21,242 nucleotides of DNA, taken from the NCBI GenBank assembly GCA_000435055.1, contig FR879680.1, positions 1-21,242 on the forward strand. Reading direction: 5' to 3'. A program made the translations under genes and the position numbers. The notes below the pieces were generated by a model, which was given only the letters and a program-made list of their open reading frames with translations, searched no databases and was not told where the DNA came from. This document shows, in pieces, positions 1-6,334 of this stretch; within the stretch, counting starts at the first letter, position 1, and each line of letters begins with the position of its first letter. The DNA is from Clostridium sp. CAG:138. Lineage in GTDB: Bacteria; Bacillota; Clostridia; Christensenellales; CAG-138.

Positions 1-72
1 TACCCCTCCCGGAATGCTGCAATTCCCTTTCGACGTTTATAACCCCTTTTTGTCCTCTTTTCGCTCATTATA
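1..72 (-). promoter_or_regulatory. Upstream region of a leftward gene outside the window
   Basis: On the minus strand a TATAAT box sits at 67-72. About 60 nt downstream is a purine-rich GGGAGGGG stretch (4-11) that would serve as a ribosome binding site for a start codon just beyond position 1. The -35 region is weak: GAATTT at 17 bp spacing. I infer that a gene is read leftward out of the window, but no part of its coding sequence is visible. Confidence 0.4.
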
Positions 73-141
73 TTAAAAAGTATATTCGTAAATTCCGCTT
101 TTTTTTGCAAATTCGCCCCCCCTTTTTGACCCCGTTGGCTG

Positions 142-184
142 ATAAAAAAGGCGCAGTGCGGAGTCGGGTTCCACGCACTGCGCC
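142..184 (-). terminator. Intrinsic terminator of the DUF695-RraB gene
   Basis: An 11-bp perfect stem, GGCGCAGTGCG (150-160) pairing with 174-184, encloses a 13-nt loop. Read on the minus strand it is followed at once by CTTTTTTATC. It lies 33 nt beyond the distal TGA of the interrupted DUF695-RraB gene. This spacing suggests that the whole 217-960 region was, or still is, one transcription unit. Confidence 0.85.
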
Positions 185-216
185 GTCATTATATTGATTT
201 TATTCATTCCGCCGCA

Positions 217-960
217 TCACTTCAGCGACTGCGGCGCAAGCGGACAATCCCAAAACATCAATCTGCCGCCGAACTGCTCCGCAATGCGTATCGCAAGCAC
301 CGTGACCTCATCAACGCTGCGTTTTTTCAGCGGACAAATTATGTGAAGAATCACGCCGTACGGAAGCTCACTCATCTCTCTGTCCACCGCGCTGCCGATC
401 GCAAAGCCTTCCCGTCTTGCCGCCTCTTCAAATTGCAGACGGAGCGGTTAAGAGCGGAAATACATGTGAAGATTCAGCCTCCGTGCCGCCTCGGAATCCC
501 CGTTCGAATAAAGTTTTTCGATGTTCTCCTTATTCCGAACGGTTTGCAGCTTTGCAGCATCGGGATAAAGAAGTTTAAAATATGTCGTCCACTTCGGTTC
601 GGACTTGCAGCCGAGTTTCACCGTCAGCTTGCGTTCTTTTTGAAGCAGCTGCTGAAGTGCCGAATACTTTTCTTCGCTGTCAATATAGAAATAATACTGG
701 TGCATTGCGGCGGATTCGATGCAGCCGACATATTCTTTGCCGAGTTTCTTTATGCATCGGGCAATAAGGCTGTCAATTCTGCGCAGCTCGCCTGCCTTGA
801 GCGGCTGTTCCGAAAGGCTTGCGCAGTAGATGAAAACAAGCTCCGCGCAGCCCTCGATCGGTGCATTTGTATACAGCGACATATCAACGCGGAACCGCGC
901 ATCACCGCCGTCCAACTTCCAATCGTATTCAAGCCAAGCATTTTTGCTCGTTTTCGTCAT
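217..960 (-). pseudogene. DUF695-RraB domain protein interrupted by an in-frame stop
   Basis: The start ATG at 960-958 has AGGAGG at 968-973 with 7-nt spacing; an upstream in-frame extension has no such signal. The first 170 codons form a DUF695-like domain, with an early WLEYDW and a central run rich in charged and aromatic residues. They end at TAA (450-448). Translation in the same frame continues for 76 more codons to TGA (219-217). That part reads QFEEAARREGFAIG, then PYGVILHIICPLK and AEQFGGRLMFWDCPLAP, which fits the RraB (RNase E activity regulator B) fold. LNLHMYFRS before the stop and PLRLQFEEAARREGF after it join as one RraB start, so a single nonsense change rather than a frameshift has split the gene. 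DUF695-RraB fusions are known, but their function in Clostridia is not. A sequencing error or stop readthrough remain possible. Confidence 0.75.
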
Positions 961-1072
961 TGCATATCCTCCTCGCATTTGCATTCGCCGTTTGAACCGC
1001 AGCCGGCCTCCGCTCGAAATCCAAGTCGAATGCGGGCCGCGGCTCAATGCGCCAAAGTATCGGGAATTGAAG

Positions 1073-1088
1073 TTTTATCGAGATAAAA
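1073..1088. repeat. 16-bp AT-rich dyad beside the alaS stop
   Basis: TTTTATC and GATAAAA are separated by two bases and abut the alaS TGA (1091-1089), 113 nt upstream of the DUF695 start. There is no T-run typical of an intrinsic terminator. It could be an operator or a weak 3' hairpin. No convincing promoter for the DUF695 gene was found in this gap. Confidence 0.35.
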
Positions 1089-2894
1089 TCAGTCTTTCTT
1101 TTCCTCTTTCGGAATCAGAACGGCCTTGATTCTTCTCACGCCCGCACTTGAAGCCTCTTCTTTTTTGATTTTGAACGTGCCGAGATCACCGGTGTTTGCG
1201 GCATGGGGTCCGCCGCAGATTTCGCAGCTGTAGTCACCCATTGTATAAACCTTTACACGTTCGCCGTATTTATCGCCGAACAGGCCGATCGCGCCGCGCG
1301 CACGCGCTTCGGGAACGGTCATTTCTTCGCAGGTAATGTCAACACCGGCATCAATTGCTTCGTTGACAAGTTTTTCGACCTCGCGCAGCTCCTCGGGAGT
1401 CACTTTACGCGGGAAGGAGAAGTCAAAGCGCAGCCGTTCGGCCGTGATGTTCGAGCCGCGCTGTGCAACGGACTCATCAAGAACCTTGCGCAGTGCTGCC
1501 TGAAGCAGATGCGTCGCAGTGTGCAGTTTTGCCGTTTCGTCGGTTGCTTCCGCAAGGCCGCCTTTGAACTTATGCTCCGCGCCCGCTTTGGACTTTTGCT
1601 GGTGCTCTTCGAATGCCGCACGGAACCCCTCAACATCAACGGTGAGGCCGTTTTCGCGCGCCATTTCCTCGGTGAACTCAATGGGGAAACCGAATGTGTC
1701 GAACAGGCGGAACGCATTCTTTCCGTCAATTATACCGTTTTCAAACTTGCCTTTGATGCGCTCAAATTCGCGCATACCGTTGGTGAGAGTGCGCTGGAAT
1801 CTTGCCTCCTCCGTGTCAAGCTCGCGAATGATTCGGGCTTCGTTTTCGCGCAGTTCGGGATAGACCTCGCCGTAATCCGAAATAACGGTTTCGGCAATTT
1901 TGCCGAGTGAGTTTTCGGGCATGCCCAGCTGCATTGCATAGCGAAGCGCACGGCGAATAAGCCGGCGGAGAATATAGCCCTGATCGACATTGCTCGGGGT
2001 TACGCTGCGCGGGTCGCCCAGCATGAACGCACTTGTGCGGATGTGGTCGGCAACGATGCGGAACGCACGTGTTGTTTCGGCATTATCACGATAGTTCTTG
2101 CCGGAAAGCTCGCTGATGCGCGCAAGTATGTGCGCAAAGGCATCCGTGTCATAGACGCTCTCCGCGCCCTGAAGCGTTGCAATCGTGCGTTCAAGGCCCA
2201 TGCCCGTGTCAACGTTTTTCTTTTCAAGCATGCGAATCTCGCCGTTTGCGGGCTGGAAGTACTGCATGAAAACATTGTTCCAGATTTCAAGATATTTGCC
2301 GCAATCGCATGCGGGGCTGCATTCATCGCAGCATTTCTCTTTGCCTGTATCAAAGAAAATTTCGGTATCGGGGCCGCAGGGGCCGCTCGTTCCGGGAATC
2401 CACCAGTTATGTTTTGCGTTCAGGAAGAAGATGTGACTCGGATCAGCACCCATTTCAACCCAGCGATCGCGTGAAACCTCATCGCGCGGGGCGCGCTCAT
2501 CGCCCTCAAAACATGTGAAATAAAGCCTGTCCGGATCGATGCCGAGCCATTTTTCATCGGTCAGGAATTCCCAACTCCATGCGATCGACTCCTTTTTGAA
2601 GTAGTCGCCGAGGGACCAGTTGCCGAGCATTTCAAAAAATGTCAGGTGGCTTGCATCGCCGACTTCATCGATATCACCCGTACGAACGCATTTTTGGACA
2701 TCGGCAAGGCGAACTCCCGCCGGATGCGCCGCGCCCATAAGATAGGGCATGAGCGGATGCATACCTGCCGTTGTGAAAAGAACCGTGGGATCGTTTTCGG
2801 GAATAAGGGAAGCCGAAGGGATTATCGTGTGTCCTCTTTCGCTGAAAAAGCGAAGAAAGAGTGCCCGAAGTTCGGTTGTTGTTAATGATTTCAT
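1089..2894 (-). CDS. alaS: Alanine--tRNA ligase, short form
   Basis: Charges tRNA-Ala in the cytoplasm. The chosen start is the ATG at 2894-2892, giving 601 residues beginning MKSLTTTELR, with a GGGGAGAAAGG purine tract upstream; the frame stays open 26 codons further without a better signal. Class II AlaRS motifs are clear: TTAGMHPLMPY (41-51), HLTFFEMLGNWSLGDYFK (83-100), GPCGP (171-175) and VDTGMGLER (228-236). A cysteine cluster (C188, C189, C192, C196, C198) follows. The editing site keeps HTATH (H458, H462) and CGGPH (C560, H564). The usual protein is about 870-880 residues. Here about 100 residues of editing-domain beta-barrel are absent between the tRNA-recognition helices and HTATH, and the C-terminal coiled coil and C-Ala domain are missing entirely. 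The clean termini indicate a natural short form rather than truncation. Confidence 0.96.
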   Translation of the reverse strand: MKSLTTTELRALFLRFFSERGHTIIPSASLIPENDPTVLFTTAGMHPLMPYLMGAAHPAGVRLADVQKCVRTGDIDEVGDASHLTFFEMLGNWSLGDYFKKESIAWSWEFLTDEKWLGIDPDRLYFTCFEGDERAPRDEVSRDRWVEMGADPSHIFFLNAKHNWWIPGTSGPCGPDTEIFFDTGKEKCCDECSPACDCGKYLEIWNNVFMQYFQPANGEIRMLEKKNVDTGMGLERTIATLQGAESVYDTDAFAHILARISELSGKNYRDNAETTRAFRIVADHIRTSAFMLGDPRSVTPSNVDQGYILRRLIRRALRYAMQLGMPENSLGKIAETVISDYGEVYPELRENEARIIRELDTEEARFQRTLTNGMREFERIKGKFENGIIDGKNAFRLFDTFGFPIEFTEEMARENGLTVDVEGFRAAFEEHQQKSKAGAEHKFKGGLAEATDETAKLHTATHLLQAALRKVLDESVAQRGSNITAERLRFDFSFPRKVTPEELREVEKLVNEAIDAGVDITCEEMTVPEARARGAIGLFGDKYGERVKVYTMGDYSCEICGGPHAANTGDLGTFKIKKEEASSAGVRRIKAVLIPKEEKKD

Positions 2895-3108
2895 TCTATT
2901 TGTAAACCTTTCTCCCCTTGCGGGGCTTGATTGCTTAATGTCAGGTTCGTTCCGAATAATTTGTTTTCGCAAAAACTTAATTCGGCGGCCGCTTTGGGCA
3001 AATCGCGGTTTCGAAACACCCGAATGCCCGAATCGGTTTCGGACAGGCTGCGGTTAAGGCAGGTGCATTCACGAAAGGCATGTTCCGAATTAATCAACGT
3101 TTACCCAA
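2895..3108 (-). other. Structured leader of alaS, about 210 nt
   Basis: From the predicted start near 3108 to the alaS ATG, the leader has several inverted repeats. CGAAAC and GTTTCG arms lie on either side of CCCGAATGCCCGAAT. A CCCC-GCAA-GGGG hairpin with a GNRA-type tetraloop directly precedes the AGAAAGG ribosome-binding tract. I searched by eye for the T-box signature (AGGGUGGNACCGCG). Only a partial look-alike was found, GGGTG followed six bases later by AACCGCG, so I do not call a T-box. The stretch contains no credible gene. Confidence 0.4.
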
Positions 3109-3114
3109 TTATAC

Positions 3115-3144
3115 ATTATACTGTCAACATGCCGCTCTTGTCAA
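3115..3144 (-). promoter_or_regulatory. alaS promoter
   Basis: Minus-strand TTGACA at 3144-3139, an 18-bp spacer and TATAAT at 3120-3115. A second TATAAT lies 8 bp further downstream but without a properly spaced -35. The -35 hexamer overlaps that of the divergent promoter on the plus strand (3138-3143) in five of six positions. Confidence 0.85.
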
Positions 3145-3166
3145 TGTGCGTCTTTACTGATATAAT
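3138..3166 (+). promoter_or_regulatory. Promoter of the anchored substrate-binding protein
   Basis: TTGTCA at 3138-3143, a 17-bp spacer and a perfect TATAAT at 3161-3166. The ATG of the downstream gene begins only 8 bp after the -10 box, so the expected transcription start falls on or next to the start codon. Confidence 0.85.
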
Positions 3167-3173
3167 ATTAATC

Positions 3174-4124
3174 ATGAAAAATCGACATCATCACCCGCGG
3201 CGGAGTTTCCTCCGCGACGGAAAACAGCATAAAAAGCTTCGGCTCAATTTTACTCTTCGCGGCGAAAAGGGCAAACCCGTCCGCATCGCACTCTGCTGTG
3301 CGGCGGGGCTGGTTCTGCTCGTTCTTCTTGCAGCGCTCTTAAAGCCGCGAACGCAGCTTATGAACACCCCGGAAATTCAGCGCATACGCGAACGCGGCGT
3401 GCTTGCCGTCGGCGTGCGGGACGATATGCCGCTTTTTGCCGAAGGCGGCGAAGGGTTTGAAATCGAGCTTGCACAAAAATTCGCTGCGTATCTGCTTCCC
3501 GACACCGCCGGGGATGCGGCGGCAAAACTCATCACCGTGAACGGCAAAACCGCTTCAACAAAGCTTTCGGACGGCACAATCGATGCCGCCGTTGCGTTGA
3601 TGCCGCGCGGCGCAAGTTCAAAATATGTCTACTCCTATCCGTATTATACGGATACATGCTCCGTGCTTGTTAAAAGCGGCAGCGAAACAACTCCGCTGAA
3701 CGAACTTGTTATCGGTTTTGTTCAGGGCACGGCAGGTGAAACAAGGCTTAAGAAATACATTGATGCACACGAAACAAAAGTTGAACGCACTCTCATTGAC
3801 CGGCTTAAGGGACGCACACCGGAGCTTCCCGCCGATGCAATCGTGTTCACAACAAAAGCTTTCGCCTCCTATCCGGAGCTTTTCGATGCGCTTGCGCGCG
3901 GCACCGTTGCCGGTGCGGTCGTCACCGGTGCTTACTGCACAAGATATGCGGAAGATATATCTGCACACGGATTTATCCGCCATGAAACAAGTCTCGGCAA
4001 TGTCGAATATGCAATCGCCTCAGCTGCGGATGAACCCGCCGTTGCTCAGCTTGCGGAACTGTTCATCTATGACCTGCAAAAAAGCGGTGAGCTTGATGCA
4101 TTGCTTAAAAAATACGGACTTTGA
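3174..4124 (+). CDS. Membrane-anchored amino-acid-type substrate-binding protein (SBP_bac_3)
   Basis: A 316-residue protein. A basic N terminus (1-36, rich in His, Arg and Lys) precedes one hydrophobic segment (about 38-56), then an extracellular domain of family-3 solute-binding type. The latter shows IRERGVLAVGVRDDMPLF, GFEIELAQKFA, VIGFVQGTAGETRLKKYI and a C-terminal LAELFIYDLQKSGELDALLKKYG, all usual landmarks of polar amino-acid binding proteins. I see no lipobox, so it is probably held by an uncleaved signal anchor. No permease or ATPase gene is adjacent, so its transporter partner, if any, is elsewhere; a sensing role is possible. The start was chosen because the promoter -10 box ends 7 nt before this ATG. 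There is no ribosome binding site, which implies a leaderless mRNA. Family assignment is firm, ligand unknown. Confidence 0.88.
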   Translation: MKNRHHHPRRSFLRDGKQHKKLRLNFTLRGEKGKPVRIALCCAAGLVLLVLLAALLKPRTQLMNTPEIQRIRERGVLAVGVRDDMPLFAEGGEGFEIELAQKFAAYLLPDTAGDAAAKLITVNGKTASTKLSDGTIDAAVALMPRGASSKYVYSYPYYTDTCSVLVKSGSETTPLNELVIGFVQGTAGETRLKKYIDAHETKVERTLIDRLKGRTPELPADAIVFTTKAFASYPELFDALARGTVAGAVVTGAYCTRYAEDISAHGFIRHETSLGNVEYAIASAADEPAVAQLAELFIYDLQKSGELDALLKKYGL

Positions 4125-4182
4125 TTCAAGCCCTTGAACCGCCCCGTCCGAGCGGGTTTCACCCCGCGCAGATGCACAGCGA

Positions 4183-4259
4183 GGTATTTCCCGCTCCGTG
4201 CTTTCATGTTTCATCCGGTTTCGACAAAACAAAACGATATTCCCGCTTGCGGAAATACC
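4183..4259. promoter_or_regulatory. Inverted repeats around the noc promoter
   Basis: Two nested symmetries are visible. TATTCCCGC (4238-4246) and GCGGAAATA (4249-4257) form an imperfect 20-bp dyad centred on the -35 hexamer. A more distant arm, GGTATTTCCCGC (4183-4194), pairs with GCGGAAATACC (4249-4259). The halves resemble the known Noc binding sequence ATTTCCCGGGAAAT but are spread apart. Autoregulation is an inference only. Confidence 0.35.
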
Positions 4260-4276
4260 GGGTAATAATGTATAAT
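4247..4276 (+). promoter_or_regulatory. noc promoter
   Basis: TTGCGG at 4247-4252, an 18-bp spacer and a perfect TATAAT at 4271-4276. The predicted start near 4283 lies downstream of the in-frame ATG at 4281, which supports using the later ATG at 4380 as the noc start. Confidence 0.7.
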
Positions 4277-4379
4277 CTACATGCGGAGCTCATTCTCCGC
4301 ACAACCGAAATATCCGCTTGCCCGAAAAGGCAGTTTTTACCTGTCCGAACGGCAGAGCGGCAACGGAGTTTTATTCAAT

Positions 4380-5249
4380 ATGGCACTGTTTGATTTTCTG
4401 AAAGACAAAAAAAGCGGAACAGCAGGCGCACAGTCTGCCGAGGCAAAACGCCAGCTTGTTGAACTGGCACTGGATTCCATCGTTCCGAACCCTGCTCAGC
4501 CGCGAAAAACCTTTGATGACGAAAGCATATCCGAGCTTGCACAATCCATTCGGCAGGTCGGATTGATTCAGCCCCTTGTCGTTCGCAAAAACGGCGAAAC
4601 ATACGAGCTTATCGCCGGTGAACGCCGTCTGCGTGCGCTGCGGAGCCTTGGGTCGGAAAAAGCGCTCTGTATAGTTGACAACTCCGCGGTTGACGCCGAT
4701 TCCGCACTGATGGCCGTTGTTGAAAACCTTCAGCGTGAGGATTTGAATTATTTTGAAGAGGCCGAATGTTATAAAGCCCTTTTGGACGAGCTGAAGCTCA
4801 CACAGGAGGAGCTTGCCTCCCGTCTCGGCAAAAGCCAGAGTTTCATTGCAAATAAGCTCCGTATTCTCAAACTTTCCCCTGAAATTCGCGAAGCTGTCGG
4901 TCTTTACGGGCTGAGTGAACGCCACGCCCGCGCCGTGCTGCGCCTTTCGGACGATGCGGACAAGCTTGCAATAATCAAAAAAGCCGGCGAGGACGGCCTG
5001 AGCGTTAAGGACACCGAACGCCTTGTTGAAAAAAAGCTCAACTCACTGTTTGACAGCAAAAAGGACGGTGCAAAGCCCCGCCCCGTCATTATGCGAATTG
5101 TAAAGGACTACCGCATGTTCATGAACACGGTGAATTCCGCCTGTGAACACCTGCGCTCCGGCGGCATGAATGTTGACGTGTCCCAATCCGACAGGGCGGA
5201 CGGCGTTGACATCACGATTCATGTAACCCAGAACCCGAACAACGAATAA
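4380..5249 (+). CDS. noc: ParB/Noc family nucleoid-associated partition or occlusion protein
   Basis: 289 residues starting MALFDFLKDKKSG, with GGAG 11 nt upstream. The ParB N-terminal CTPase domain (about 28-120) has PNPAQPRKTFDDESI, LIQPLVVRK and the arginine-rich GERRLRA box (80-86). A helix-turn-helix follows at about 141-162 (TQEELASRLGKSQSFIANKL). The C terminus (about 238-283; DYRMFMNTVNSACEHLRSGG) matches the dimerisation region typical of clostridial Noc rather than a generic ParB. Members of this family bind short palindromes, load and slide on DNA as CTP-dependent clamps, and act in chromosome segregation or in blocking division over the nucleoid. No parA partner is next to it, and the gene has its own promoter. 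It could be a second chromosomal ParB; I favour Noc from the C terminus and the absence of parA. Confidence 0.88.
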   Translation: MALFDFLKDKKSGTAGAQSAEAKRQLVELALDSIVPNPAQPRKTFDDESISELAQSIRQVGLIQPLVVRKNGETYELIAGERRLRALRSLGSEKALCIVDNSAVDADSALMAVVENLQREDLNYFEEAECYKALLDELKLTQEELASRLGKSQSFIANKLRILKLSPEIREAVGLYGLSERHARAVLRLSDDADKLAIIKKAGEDGLSVKDTERLVEKKLNSLFDSKKDGAKPRPVIMRIVKDYRMFMNTVNSACEHLRSGGMNVDVSQSDRADGVDITIHVTQNPNNE

Positions 5250-5602
5250 GAATGACTGAAAGTTAATTCGGATTCGAGAATGCGGAACCTGCCCGAAATC
5301 CGTATCAAAGCTTATATGCGGAGTTCCCGAGTTTTTCGGCAGCATTGTTATAAACTTTCGCAATTGAATCCGGATTTTTCAGTCGAATTGTTCGTACTTT
5401 TGCCGAAGCTTGATTGACGTTTTTGTGAATCAGTATGAGTTATTGATTATTTAATCAATTTGAAACGCATCACAAAGAAATATATCACATTTGCACCCGC
5501 ATGGAAACAGCGCAATTTTTCATGTTTCTTCTGTCGCCGACCGCCTGCGCTCTTTCTGAACGCCGGCTTAACAATCAGCGAAAAAAATAAAGCATCACTC
5601 GC
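5250..5602. other. Gene-poor intergenic stretch
   Basis: No supportable coding sequence. An imperfect inverted repeat brackets the first part: CTGAAA with TTCGGATTC near 5260 and GAATCCGGATTTTTCAG near 5365-5381. CTGCC-CGAAA and TTTCG-GCAG can also pair. An 18-bp AT-rich dyad lies at 5442-5459. No clean T-tailed terminator for noc was found. Confidence 0.5.
5442..5459. repeat. 18-bp AT-rich palindrome
   Basis: ATTGATTA and TAATCAAT separated by TT form a perfect 8-bp-arm dyad in the noc to XRE-regulator gap, about 145 bp upstream of the regulator's promoter. It is a candidate operator, or a chance AT-rich symmetry. Confidence 0.35.
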
Positions 5603-5631
5603 TTTTCCGCCTCCGTTCCGCGTGCTATAAT
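5603..5631 (+). promoter_or_regulatory. Promoter of the small XRE regulator
   Basis: TTTTCC at 5603-5608, a 17-bp spacer and TATAAT at 5626-5631 with an extended -10 TG at 5623-5624. The predicted transcription start near 5638 leaves a leader of about 26 nt containing the AGGAG site. Confidence 0.75.
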
Positions 5632-5663
5632 TGTTTCATCAAAAAAGCAAAGGAGAAAAAACA

Positions 5664-6194
5664 ATGCTTAACCAGGAACAAATAGGAGCCTATATCGCTG
5701 CCCGCAGGAAGACCGTCGGGCTGACGCAGGCGGAATTGGGCGAACGCTTGGGCATAACCGCACAATCCGTTTCAAATTGGGAACGCGGCGAAACTATGCC
5801 GGATACGGGACTTTTGCAGGACCTTGCTCTGATATTGGACACCTCTGCGGATGAGCTTCTCGGTGCAGGCTCATGCGGCTGGCGTTACCGCCGCCGTGTG
5901 ACCGTTGAACGAATGAGCGAAGCCATCTCGTGCATTCAACGCCTCCGCGAGCTTTTGGGCGAGGATCATTTCATGTATCGAACCATGATCGACGCGCTTG
6001 ACAAAAAGATGAACAGCTCCATTGAGCTGATTTTTAAAGAGGAACGCTTTCGCGATGCATATGTTGCGGAAGCATTGTGTGAATGTGCCCGCAAAGGCGA
6101 TTACGTCGATATTTCCGATGTTCGCCGCAACATAAAATCCGAGCGTGCGCGGAATTCCGCCATTGAAGTTCTGCGTGAATTCGGGCTGAAATAA
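5664..6194 (+). CDS. XRE-family helix-turn-helix regulator
   Basis: 176 residues. The ATG has AGGAG at 5651-5655 with 8-nt spacing. Residues about 5-66 form a standard Cro/C1-type HTH: IGAYIAARRKTVGLTQAELG, then GITAQSVSNWERGETMPDTG and LALILDTSADELLG. The remaining 105 residues are helical and charged, with no recognised ligand-binding or catalytic motif; they may form a dimerisation or effector domain. The gene stands alone on the plus strand with its own promoter, converging on the ABC exporter. The HTH type is known from many bacteria; the target is unknown. Autoregulation is common for this class but is not shown here. Confidence 0.88.
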   Translation: MLNQEQIGAYIAARRKTVGLTQAELGERLGITAQSVSNWERGETMPDTGLLQDLALILDTSADELLGAGSCGWRYRRRVTVERMSEAISCIQRLRELLGEDHFMYRTMIDALDKKMNSSIELIFKEERFRDAYVAEALCECARKGDYVDISDVRRNIKSERARNSAIEVLREFGLK

Positions 6195-6222
6195 TTTTTG
6201 CCGCCCCGCTCCGACATAACGC

Positions 6223-6261
6223 TGCGGAAGACTCCCCGAAAAATACCGGGAATCTTCCGCA
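6223..6261. terminator. Hairpin between convergent genes
   Basis: TGCGGAAGA (6223-6231) pairs perfectly with TCTTCCGCA (6253-6261) and, after one mismatch, continues as TCCC/GGGA. It lies between the XRE gene (+) and the ABC exporter (-), a usual place for a shared terminator. Neither side has a good T-run, so efficiency is uncertain. Confidence 0.5.
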
Positions 6262-6334
6262 TTATGCATTTACACATTTACATTGGTATTCATACGGTTT
6301 CTTTCGGCACGAAGCCTGAACATGCCGTTTCGTT

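Noticed and set aside
343..1086. 247-residue plus-strand reading frame
   Set aside because: It is antisense to the DUF695-RraB gene, which has a strong ribosome binding site, domain similarity and its own terminator.
3000..3030. T-box antiterminator in the alaS leader
   Set aside because: GGGTG and AACCGCG are separated by extra bases and the flanking consensus is missing, so the match is too weak to call.
2931..3173. N-terminal extension of the substrate-binding protein to 2931
   Set aside because: The extension lies upstream of the promoter -10 box and covers the alaS leader; transcription would start downstream of it.
4281..4379. Leaderless start of noc at 4281
   Set aside because: This ATG begins only 4 nt after the -10 box, before the expected transcription start. 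The later ATG at 4380 has a GGAG tract and gives the normal ParB/Noc N terminus.
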